This document shows positions 9,219-18,712 of a stretch of 64,000 nucleotides of DNA, piece after piece. This stretch comes from Rhynchopus euleeides (lineage: Eukaryota > Euglenozoa > Diplonemea > Diplonemida > Diplonemidae), in contig OY723270.1 of NCBI GenBank assembly GCA_963210315.1, positions 2,108,001-2,172,000 on the forward strand, in the 5' to 3' direction. Position 1 is the stretch's first letter. Each line of letters starts with the position of its first letter. The notes under the pieces were generated by a model. That model was not told where the DNA came from. It did no database searches and saw only the letters and a program-made list of their open reading frames with translations. Both the position numbers and the translations under genes were made by a program.

Positions 9219-11372
9219 ATGGAGGTGTTTCTGAAGGACATGCTGTGTGGGGAGCAGCATGCGGTGCACATCGCGGAGGGCACGCTGAATTATCTCAAGG
9301 CGAAGGCACTCGACGTGGTGCTCGGGTCGCCTGCTGACGCGCTTCCAGAGGACGTGGTGCTGTCGGTGGATGGTGAGGTGCTCGACGACAGAACGCCTCT
9401 GTGCGGTGTCGCAGGTGTTTCGCAGGGGTGCTGCATCGACGTGGCGCTGTCTGGCGCACGCTTCGTTGAGGTTCTGCAGAAGCAGAAGCAAACGAGCCAC
9501 TCCGCGTGGGATCGCGAGGAGGTCGACATGAAGGCCATACCCGCTTGGGCACTGCGTCTGCGTGACGTCGCGCTTGCGATGGTGCAGTACGACGGGAACA
9601 CATTGCAGCACCTGGATGGTGCATTCCAGAGTGACAAACACATCGTCACCGCAGCGGTGCACAGTGACAGTGTCGCACTCCAACACGCTTCCGATGACCT
9701 GCGCGAAGACAAGGACCTGGTGCTCCTTGCGATCACACGTTCTCCAATGCCCCTGGCGCTTTCCCCTGCACTGCTCAGTGACAAGCCCTTTGTCCTCACT
9801 GTTGTGCAGCGTGGGTACGAATCACTCAGGACCGTTGATGCAGCGCTGCAGGCCGACAGGGAGGTGGTCATGACGTCAGCCCAATGCGACCCCACCACAC
9901 TCGGGAGCGTCTGTGAGTCCCTCCGCAACGACAGGCAGGTGGTCATGGCGTCATGTGGTGGCTTTCAACACGCAAGCGCTGCACTGCGCAACGACAAGGA
10001 GCTTGTTCTCTCTTTCCTCCGGAGGGGCATAACTGCAGTTGGCCCCGCTTCAGAGGCACTGCGTGGCGACAGGGAGGTGATGCTGACCTCCGTGCGTCAG
10101 GGCGGGTTCTCCTTCATCGATGCATCTTCTGAACTGCGCCGCGACACGGAGTTCCAACGCGAGGCTGTGCTGTGGCAGGGCGAGGCCTTGCAGTATGTCT
10201 GCAATCTGCATCATCCAGGTTCAGATGCATCGCCTCACCACGACCGAGACGTTCTACTTGCAGCAGTCGAGACCTACCCCTCTGCACTCCAATGCGGACC
10301 CCGTTCCCTTCAAGGCGACAGGGAGGTCGTGCTCGCTGCGATGCACAGCAGAGCAGCGTGGGGCCAGTCCAGTGCGCTGAGCTGTGCCTCCGCACACCTG
10401 CAGAAGGACGAGGAGGTTGTGCTGGCAGGTGTGCGGCGTGACCCACAGGCGCTTAGTGTTGCCGACCCCTCGCTTCGCACCAACAGAGATTTCGTGATGC
10501 AGTGTGTCAAGCTGCAGGGACGTGCCCTGATGAATGCCGACCCCTCTGTGTCAAGCGACAGGGAGGTGCAGCTTGCTGCGGTGGAACAGGACCCGACGGC
10601 CTTACAGTTCTGTGATGAATCGATCCGTAGCAACAGAGATGTGGTCCTCACAGCTGTGCGGAAGAATGGTGGCGCTTTGAAGTATGCTTCAGGCAACCTC
10701 CACAAGGACCGTGAGGTTGTGCTTGCCGCCGTGAAATCTTCCGGTGTGGGACTCGTAGATGCCGACGCGACTTTCTATCAGGACGAGGAGGTGATTCTCG
10801 CATGCCTACCTACCTTCGGGAGAGGTCTCAGCTACGCCGACCCTTCCTTCTACAGCAACAGAGACTTCATGCTTGCAGCGGTGCGCAATTGTGGGCCCGC
10901 TCTTCGCTACGCCAGTGCTTCACTGTGCCGGGACAAGGAGCTTCAACTGGCGGCCGTCTTGCAGGACGGGAGGGCCATGCAGTACGCTGACCCTACACTG
11001 CGAAGCGACAGGTCGGTTGTGCTTCAATCGGCTCGTGCGCACGGCGGCGTACTGCAGTTCGCTGATCCTGTGTTCCGTGGTGACGAGGAGGTGGTCCTCG
11101 CAGCCGTGGCAAGTTGCGGCAGCGCGCTGCGCTTCGCTGACCACACACTGTGGAACAACCGTGAGGTGGTGCTGGCGGCTGTGCGCCAGGAGGGATGTGC
11201 CCTGAAGTGTGCCCCCACAGCGCTGTGCTGCGACAAGGAGGTCGTGCTGGCGGCTGTGCGTGCCGACCCAAACGCCTACATCCACGCGTCTGCCCCGCTC
11301 CGCCGCGACACCGACGTCCTTGCCGCCGCCTTCCCCCCTGATCTGCAATCGACGAGAGACGCAGCTGCCTGA
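9219..11372 (+). CDS. Ubiquitin-like plus DUF4116 repeat protein, 717 aa
   Basis: I chose the ATG at 9219 because it starts MEVFLKDMLCG, aligning with the ubiquitin-like head of the jacalin gene (MEVF start, KA at about 30, a closing I/V-D/E-V strand). After that head, about 22 imperfect 24-residue repeats run to the end. The pattern is D-R/K-E-V-V-L-A-A-V, six variable residues, A-L-x-F/Y-A-D/S, then a short L-R-x turn. Pairs of these correspond to the DUF4116 domain, an alpha-helical repeat common in protists and giant viruses; its role is unknown. There is no signal peptide or membrane segment. A ubiquitin-like head on a helical repeat scaffold suggests an adaptor, but that is inference. 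No introns. Confidence 0.8.
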   Translation: MEVFLKDMLCGEQHAVHIAEGTLNYLKAKALDVVLGSPADALPEDVVLSVDGEVLDDRTPLCGVAGVSQGCCIDVALSGARFVEVLQKQKQTSHSAWDREEVDMKAIPAWALRLRDVALAMVQYDGNTLQHLDGAFQSDKHIVTAAVHSDSVALQHASDDLREDKDLVLLAITRSPMPLALSPALLSDKPFVLTVVQRGYESLRTVDAALQADREVVMTSAQCDPTTLGSVCESLRNDRQVVMASCGGFQHASAALRNDKELVLSFLRRGITAVGPASEALRGDREVMLTSVRQGGFSFIDASSELRRDTEFQREAVLWQGEALQYVCNLHHPGSDASPHHDRDVLLAAVETYPSALQCGPRSLQGDREVVLAAMHSRAAWGQSSALSCASAHLQKDEEVVLAGVRRDPQALSVADPSLRTNRDFVMQCVKLQGRALMNADPSVSSDREVQLAAVEQDPTALQFCDESIRSNRDVVLTAVRKNGGALKYASGNLHKDREVVLAAVKSSGVGLVDADATFYQDEEVILACLPTFGRGLSYADPSFYSNRDFMLAAVRNCGPALRYASASLCRDKELQLAAVLQDGRAMQYADPTLRSDRSVVLQSARAHGGVLQFADPVFRGDEEVVLAAVASCGSALRFADHTLWNNREVVLAAVRQEGCALKCAPTALCCDKEVVLAAVRADPNAYIHASAPLRRDTDVLAAAFPPDLQSTRDAAA

Positions 11373-12226
11373 GGGGCTGCTGCTCTTCCTCCCGACGACC
11401 AGGCTGCCCGACGTCCCTCACCTCGCCTCCACATTCCCGTTTCGCGTGTGCTTCACACCAGCGCCAACTCGCCCTTGGTCCCCCTGTACCCCCTGTGTAA
11501 CGAGTGACGGGCAGTCAACTCGTCAATGTTTTTATCGACAGCAAAGCGAGAAGTCGTCACTTGCCGCCTTGGAGGAAATCACACACGAAGTAGTCACCCC
11601 CGCACCCCCACCTTCACACAGAGGAGGGGGTGTGGAATCGCAACAAGTCAGCCTAGCCAAGCTGCAGAGTGGCAGCGAAACTTCTTTGTTCACAACCAGT
11701 GTATTTGGAACCAGCCAGGTGGCACGCGCCACCCTACTCCGGTTTCACTCATACTTCTCACGCCCCGTATGTTTGTTGGTCTCTTCAAATCGAATATTGT
11801 GTCAAACGCACTGTGCTCACTGAAGGCGTTCCGAACTACAATTTTAAAAAGGGTTGCAGTGGGATCACTGATTTGTTCACCTATAGCAGCAACGCAGGAA
11901 ACTGTGCCAGTGCAGATCCTTGCAGAACATCACCACGCTTCATGACAGGCGCGTGGGGTGTTCTCGCGATCGACGAATACCCTTCGGCTCTTCTCCTTGT
12001 TTCTCTTCCAGATTTGCACTCAAACACAGTTTCCCGGGAGAAACCCGTGGCGCAACACACACACAGCAACGCCACACAACACTCAACACCCACACCGCCA
12101 GCACCACAGGGGCCCCCCACGCACGCCCCCCCTCTTCGCCACACCCCCCCACGCGGGGTGTGCAGCAGCGGCCCCCCTGCGTGCGTGAAGGGGGAAGGTC
12201 CCCCCCCCCCCCCCCCCTTAGCAGCA
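11373..12226. other. Intergenic with a YR solo remnant
   Basis: Contains the family-F3 solo at 11887-12034 and a C-rich tract at 12200-12217. The open frame from 11669 crosses this region only because stops are absent. Confidence 0.5.
11887..12034 (+). mobile_element. Solo YR-retroelement remnant, family F3
   Basis: Matches the A-core-B sequence of the deleted element at 21.5-23.2 kb. It runs from AACGCAGGAAACTGTGCC, through TCTCGCGATCGACGAATACC, to GCACTCAAACACAGTTT. Only one A and one B are left, as expected after recombination between direct repeats. Confidence 0.7.
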
Positions 12227-13522
12227 ATGCTGCTGGTTCACCCCCACCCATGCACGAGGAGGCTAGCCCGCTCTGCGGGGAAGCGCCTTGCATCGCAGTG
12301 CCGCGGCGCGACAGAGCCGCCAACGCAGCCGCAGCAGCAGCAGGGCAGCAGCATAGATTCGCCTCCCACCCCGCCTGTGTCTGGCACTGCATCTGCGACT
12401 GCCCCCCCCACCTCTTCGGCTTCCGTCTCCGCCGCACCGCCGCTTGATGGGCCCACCACCACCTCCGCTGTGCTGGAGGCGCTGCGGTCGGCAGAGGCTG
12501 CGGAACGGCTTGTCGCTGGGTTTCACAGCCAGGGCCCCGTGCCGCGGGTGGAGTCGCAGGAGGCGGCACCCCCTTCCACGGCTGAGGATGCTACCGTGCC
12601 CCCCGCGACTGTTGGTGAGTCGCAGCCGAGTCTGTCGAGCCAGGAGGCGGCGATGAGGCCGCGCCTTCTGACTGAGGAGGAGCGCCTGGCGCGTATCCAA
12701 GGGCAGCGTGCGGACCAGGTTGCCTCTTGGTATTCAGAGTCGCGGAAAAAGCCTGACAGCTCCCTCGCTGCAGTGGTGCGGACGAAGCTTGCGATGAGCG
12801 GGCCGGAATACCTTGAGGATAAGGATCGATCCAAGGTTGCGGACAGGAGTTGGGATCTCTTCAACCTCGTGTTCGCTATCGCGGCAACGCTGACTCTGTA
12901 TAAGCTGTCCCGGGGGTCCCGCCTGAAGTATTTCCACGAGCACCTCGCTTCCGAAAGGGTATGTGAGGGTGCGTGGGTGGGGTGGGCTGGGGGTGGGTGG
13001 GTGATTCAGAGTCGTGTTCTTCCTGGGGAGAGGGGGGGGCAATCTCACAGTTGGAACTGTTCTTTGCTGGAACCTGACCCCGGGTCAAAGGTGTTGGAGG
13101 CTGTGGGAAGGGCGAATCAACAAAACTCCTGCATATGGTGGCGCCTGAGACCCCTCCGATCAAAAGTTCATCAGAAGCTTACAGATGCGTTTCATGCGTG
13201 CCAGCATAGCATGACCAACTCTGTGCAAAATTACCTCCCCCCCCCGCCCCAACAGACTCAACACTTCTCTCCAACATTATTGCACATTCTCTGCCATCCC
13301 ACCGACACACTCTCACAGGAGGACTTGGAGGCAAAATACTTTGACCCGTCTGAATCCAATCTCGAGCAAGAGGCCCTGCGGAAGTACGGGTGGTACTTCA
13401 AGTGGAAGGACCAGCAGCACATAGACAGCCGTGAGAAGCAGCTGCAGGGCGACAATGCTCCCTACATGATGAACGGCGTGCAGTTTTCCGGTATGCCACC
13501 TCGCCATCAGGGCTTTTCCTAA
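12227..13522 (+). CDS. Putative mitochondrial or other single-pass membrane protein, one intron
   Basis: The start at 12227 gives MLLVHPHPCTRRLARSAGKRLASQ, a basic amphipathic N-terminus like a mitochondrial presequence. A Ser/Thr/Pro/Ala-rich spacer follows, then a charged helix (EEERLARIQGQRADQV) and one hydrophobic segment (LFNLVFAIAATLTLYKL). Exon 1 ends at 12958 and exon 2 begins at 13319. The intron (360 bp, phase 0, GTATGT...ACAG) happens to be open and a multiple of three, so the frame reads through it; its G/C-rich text is clearly not protein. Exon 2 encodes EDLEAKYFDPSESNLEQEALRKYGWYFKWKDQQ. A second donor-like GTATG at 13491 leaves the last residues uncertain. Family not recognised. 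Confidence 0.6.
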   Translation: MLLVHPHPCTRRLARSAGKRLASQCRGATEPPTQPQQQQGSSIDSPPTPPVSGTASATAPPTSSASVSAAPPLDGPTTTSAVLEALRSAEAAERLVAGFHSQGPVPRVESQEAAPPSTAEDATVPPATVGESQPSLSSQEAAMRPRLLTEEERLARIQGQRADQVASWYSESRKKPDSSLAAVVRTKLAMSGPEYLEDKDRSKVADRSWDLFNLVFAIAATLTLYKLSRGSRLKYFHEHLASERVCEGAWVGWAGGGWVIQSRVLPGERGGQSHSWNCSLLEPDPGSKVLEAVGRANQQNSCIWWRLRPLRSKVHQKLTDAFHACQHSMTNSVQNYLPPPPQQTQHFSPTLLHILCHPTDTLSQEDLEAKYFDPSESNLEQEALRKYGWYFKWKDQQHIDSREKQLQGDNAPYMMNGVQFSGMPPRHQGFS

Positions 13523-15753
13523 ATCTGGGGGTCCGGGGGGCTGGTGACCGAAATCGGATACAAAAAAAAACGCGCTACTGAGGCACCTATTTGGGGGGCT
13601 CAAAACTGATCGCATCGCCGCACATGACTGGCGTTATTGCATTATTTGAGCTCCGTGCGGATCGTAGTGGGGTCATTTTGGTGGTGTGCGTGCCAAGTTT
13701 CACCCATGAAATGTGGGTCTGGTTCAGGGACTTCTGAAGGGAGGATGTGACTGGGAGGCCAGAAATCAGCCCACCCACACCACCCACCCAGCGGGACCCC
13801 ACTTACAGGTTTTTCAAAACCCTGTTCCTCTGAATATTTGGGATCTGTGCGGATCGCGGTGGGGTCATTTTGGCCATGGGGTGTCTGTTTGCACCTCTTA
13901 CTCGGGGTTGCCATGTGGGCTCAGACCCCCGTAGACATGCAGGTCGGAGAGTGCACTGAGGTGCGGAGGAATGCACCACTGAACACAGACACACGGCCCC
14001 TCCGGGGCCGTGTGTCTTTGCTTGGTGCATCTTCTCCCTCACAGGCAGCATCCCCCCAGCCGCTCAGCCCCTCAGCACCCTCCACTCCGATGAATCCTCA
14101 CCAAAAATTTTTTCCTGCAGTGCAAAAAAAACGCGCTAAACAGAGTGCAAAAAAAAACGCGCCAGACAGAGGAAAAATCTGAAATTCAAAATCATGGAAT
14201 CCGGACCCCTAGTTAGGAATAGCTCTGCTCGCCATGCCGCCTCTGGTTTTTAAAATTAAATGCGGTCGCCGCGACTCACCCAATCGCGATCGTCGCTTGC
14301 ACACAAACGTGAGCAAGCAACGCGTTGGAATAGAGATCCTGGCCCTTCTTACGAAACTCTCATTACGCCAGAGGGACGTGGAAGGCACACCGAGATTTCC
14401 ACCTCCGGCACCTCAAACTGTCTCACACACACACACACACACCCACAGCTACCTTGCGAAACCAACAAGTGGAGGCGGGCCGGGCCTGGGATTCGTTCAC
14501 GTCGCTGTTTGGAAGGAGCCGTTACAACTAGTCGTCTCACCTTCGCCCCAACCCTGCCGAGGGAAGATGAAAGAGGGTCGGTGGGTGGGGGGGGGTCCCT
14601 CCCCCCCCACGTGCGTGGGTTGTTCGTATCGTTGCAGGAGTTCTACATTGTATCCCTTCCCCCCCACCCCCACCCCACCTTCGCCGCTGCCAGGCGGGTT
14701 TGGGCGTTTGGCGAGGTTGGGAGAAGGCATTGCTACGCCTTTTGTGTGAGCGAGACGCTGGACCGTGTTATCCGTGCTAACCAGGTGGTGGTGGGTGCGG
14801 CAGGGAAGGAGGGGATGTAAGGACGTCACAGCCTTGAGGGGCAAATGTGCACGCTGCATGTGGAAGTGTTTGCGCCCCTCCCTCCTCCCCCCATGCAGGG
14901 CATAGCCTCCCTCCCCCCCCCTCCTCTTTTCCCGGTGTCACAACCAGGCTGGTCGCTGACCATCATCCATCATTCCACTCATTCTGGGTTTCCCCCCCCC
15001 CTAGATATTTCATCATCCCACCATCATTATGCCCGCCCGATATTCAAAGCGATGGTTGTGCTGCCGGCTGGTCCAGTCGAGACTGAACCCCACGGTTCAG
15101 ATGGAGTCTCTCGACTAACAACCTCTACATCTCAAGCTTCTCAGACGAACAATCGTTAACGCGCGGGTTGCCCACCACACCCACCACACACGGGCCCTAT
15201 TGTCGAATCACTGAAGTTGTCTGGCAAACCTCCACAACAGCGCTCGTGGGGAAGTTGGAGTGTGTCACTGTGTAACCGATTGTTGCTTGAGGTACATGCC
15301 ACACGCCGCACACACACTCACACACCCATTGGTCGTTGAGAAAGGTTGCGCTCGCCAGACACCGCCTTAAAACTGGCTTCAGCACCCACACACACACATC
15401 CCCACAGGACCCTGTTGGCTTCTTTTTTTGGTACCAGCTGAGTGCATCTCGGGGAGCACGTGATAACATATTACACTCCAAGGGGGGTCCCTTTTCTTCT
15501 CGCTGTATCTCCGCCCATCCGCATCCATTCTTTCATCCGAGGGGAGGTAAAAAAAACAGAGACACCCGCCAAAAAGGGGGGGAAGTCCCCACAACACCAA
15601 CACGGGGAGGGCTGTAGGGGGTACCAAGGGACGGGGCTTGACCCCCACCCCACCCCACCCCACCCCCCCCTCCTCCTTCTTCTTCTTTAGCTTTCTTTCG
15701 CTCTCTCTCTCTCTTCCTGCACCCCACCACATACCTCTCTCCTTATCTGTTCG
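13523..15753. other. Intergenic, mixed repeats
   Basis: No convincing gene. It holds two diverged copies of a segment with TGCGGATCG and GGGGTCATTTTGG (about 13655 and 13850), three short CAAAAAAAA-CGCGC motifs (13560, 14121, 14143), a strong hairpin at 13987-14017, a (CA)n run near 14425, and C- and CT-rich tracts at 14880-15000 and 15650-15720. Confidence 0.5.
13987..14017. promoter_or_regulatory. Strong 14-bp-stem hairpin
   Basis: AGACACACGGCCCC is followed by the loop TCC and the exact complement. This 14-bp GC-rich perfect stem lies about 460 bp after the preceding gene. It could be an RNA structure or a 3'-end element. Nothing else supports a function. Confidence 0.4.
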
Positions 15754-18712
15754 ATGGGCAGTGCCTGCGGGTCCTGCCGGAGTGCTGAGGTCGTGCATGT
15801 CGAGGAAGTGTCACGCCGCCCCCTTCCTCCTGCGCAGTCTGAGCGCGAGGAGCGGAAGCGCCGTCTCAATGCCTACCGCGACAGCGTGTTCCAGCAGACG
15901 GAGTTCGAGCGGAGACTCCAGACGTCCTGGCAGAACGAGGGGCTCCATAAGGTGATGACCCTCTGTGAATACCTCCCGTTTGGCGTCGTGATGTTTACGG
16001 AGGACGGATTTCTCGGGTTTGTCAACGACCACATCCTCCTCATGGCAGGGAGGGACAAAGAGGGCGTCCGCGCGGGGAACCACCTCAGCAAGATCATCGA
16101 CCTCCCCGAGCGCATCGACCTGGAGGAGCTGTGCTACCGGGAGAACTCGCAGTACCACCTCCAGCACGCCCTCGGCGTGCAGCTCCCCGTGGTGATGTAC
16201 ACCGTGCCCCTCGAGGTGGCTGTGCGCACCCCCGAGGAGGACTGCATCCCCGGGTCCCCCATGAGCTCCCTTATGGACTCCCCGGCACGCCGCAACTCCT
16301 ATGAGCATCCGACGGACCCCCCGATGGTGTTGGTGGCCTTCATCAGCTCTGCAGAGGACAACACGCCCAGCATGATGCGCTCTGCCGAGCGCGTCCTGGC
16401 GTCGGCCCGGCCCCAGCCCCCACCCCACCCCGAGTATGACGGGCCCATGCCCCACGTCCCCACCTCCAGCTCTCAGTCGTCTCCCTCGTCTGTCGCGTCG
16501 GATGCGCCGCGGGTGCCAGAGGATGCTTTGGATCCTGCGACAGGCTCTGCGTCTGCATCCACCAGCGAGGCTGCGTCGTCGCCGAGGCTGCCAGGGGGGA
16601 AGCTGAGCCCTGTGGCGTCTCCCCCAGCGCTGCTGGCAGGGAGGAAGGTTCCGCCGCGCCTGGCCCTCGGGGATTTGGTGTCGCCGGCGTCGAATTTTCC
16701 GCCGATGCGGCTCATCAAGTCGCCCCGGTGCATCACGTCGTCGACGCCGCGGTACAGCGTGAAGGGCGGGGAGGGCGAGCTGGTGAGCCTCGGCGCCGGG
16801 AGCCCGACAAGCAACCTCAGCGGGAACCTGCGGCGGATGTCGTCGGCACCGCTCAGCTCTCCGAGGGGGTCCATCGGCAGCAAGACGGATTGCATCGCGA
16901 CGCTCGCGGGGCTGGGGGATATCATGATGGTGTTCGACCCGCAGCAGAAGGTTCTGACGCACGCGTCGCTCGCTGCCCAGCACCTGCTGGGGATCACAGA
17001 CATCACCAGCGTGCCCTACCTAGCGGTGCTGCATGCGTCGGAGCACGGCGAGGGCAGCACTCTCGACACCCTGACCCGCCTCCTGAAGGACACCGACGAC
17101 GCGCCGGACCGTGTCTGCTTCGTCACCGATCCGGGCACGCGCGAGGGCCTCACCGTTCTCGTGTCGAGCGTGATGCACACATCCCCTAACACCGCTGTGG
17201 TGCGCTTCTCCACGATGCCCAACAAAGCGCGTGGCATCCGGTTCAAGCGCGACTCTGGCCTGCCTGAAGAGCTTGCGTCTCTTGTGGACGCCCTCACGGT
17301 ATGGTGACAGACAACAACAGCCTTCGCTCTTTTGTGGGTGGGTAAATTGCATGTGACGTGCTGTCGTGTTGTCGTGGTGGTCTCTACTCCCACCAGACTC
17401 TGTTGCTATGTAAATGTAAACCCTTGGGGGTCTTCGCTACGAGTCACTGTGAGTCACGAGTCGTCAGTTTTCAGCCAAACATGGCTGACTTCTCACTTTT
17501 TCTCACTCAGTCACACTTGGTAGCGAGGGCCCCCCTTTACTATATATGCTTCCCTTGCTCTGACACGGAGCTTGACTCAACACCCTCCCCCCCATCCCTC
17601 GTTGTTGCACGAACCACCCTTCTCACAGGATGCGACTCTGGTCACGACACTCTCGGGTCAGATTCTGCACCACAACACGACGTTTGGCGTGATGTTCGAA
17701 TGCGACATTGAGGATGTGATCAACAAAGACGTTTCCCTGTTCGTGCCCCAGCCCCTCCAGCGCTCCCACATGGACCATGTGCGGCGCCTTCACAACGTGA
17801 AGAACAGGGCGCAGAGGAAGTACCTCAAGCGGCACAGGGCTGTGGTGGGGCAGACGCTTCGTGGCACAGCTGTGCCAATTGACATCACTGTGACGGAGAT
17901 GGTGTTCTCGAAGGAGACAGTTTTCTACGTCGCAACGATGCGGCGCATCCTGACCCACACCGCCCTATCGAAGTACCACCATCAGTCGGTGTCCCTGATG
18001 CACCAGATAGGGGCACAGCCGCCTGCGGACTTCTCCCAGCCGCCCATCGCGGTGGATCTCCCGCCGCTCTCCTCCTCCTCCCGTTCGCGCCGGAACACTG
18101 ACACCGGAAGCATTGGCGACAGCGCGTCTGAGCCTGTATCTCCCTCCAACTCCCGTGGCGCGGTATGGCACAGCAACGCCCTGACACAGGGGGCGCAGCA
18201 CACTGCCGCTTGTGTGCGCAAGCAAGCCCTGGGACTATGATTGTTCCCCACAACAGAACAGAGAGAGAGGAGGACGAGAAATGCACCAGAAAAACGCACA
18301 TCTCTATTCACCTCGAGTAACATCGTGATCACCTCTCTCTGGAAGCGACTCGTGGTACCGCGTTCTCTTGTGTTTTGTTTTGTTCGTTTCACTCAACACG
18401 ACCACACATACACACACACGCAGCTTGATCCGGTGCGCGAATTGCGCCGTCTTGCGCAAGAGGTTGGGTACACATCTCCCATCACTGGCGGCTCTCTGGT
18501 ATGAACTTTTCACCCTGCAAGGGCAGTTATTGCCTGTCCCCCGGCCTGTTCTTCTAGGTTCGGGGGGCACTGTTTGGCTCCATTTGTGGGCCTGAACAGC
18601 CCGCTCCCCTTTCGTGGCATCATGTGGCCAAGCGTGCGTGTCGCCATCCCCACCCACGCAGAACGACTCCTTCAGGCGCCGGAATCCGCTTCCGCCCATC
18701 AATGAGGGCTGA
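15754..18712 (+). CDS. Multi-PAS sensor protein with acylation-type N-terminus, four exons
   Basis: Exons: 15754-17298, 17629-18162, 18424-18498, 18662-18712. All three introns are phase 0 with GTATG donors and CAG acceptors. The 734-aa product starts MGSACGSC, fitting N-myristoylation plus palmitoylation and hence membrane attachment. A PAS-like domain begins near residue 70 (EYLPFGVVMFTEDGFLGFVN). A low-complexity Ser/Pro-rich stretch covers about 200-370. A second PAS-like domain spans about 375-510 (GLGDIMMVFDPQQKVLTH). A third, canonical PAS domain opens exon 2 (LSGQILHHNTTFGVMF, then VPQPLQRSHMDHVRRL). No kinase, cyclase or other output domain is visible, so it probably acts as a protein-protein or ligand sensor. 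Ligand unknown. Intron 1 carries an M1 element. Confidence 0.75.
17426..17534. mobile_element. M1 element inside PAS-gene intron 1 (109 bp)
   Basis: Termini GGGGGTCTTCGCTAC and GTAGCGAGGGCCCCC, flanked by CTT on both sides (17423-17425, 17535-17537). It makes up a third of the 330-bp intron and leaves both splice sites intact. Confidence 0.85.

Noticed and set aside
11669..12226. N-terminal extension of the 12.2-kb gene
   Set aside because: It runs through a YR solo remnant and low-complexity C tracts; the ATG at 12227 begins a presequence-like segment.
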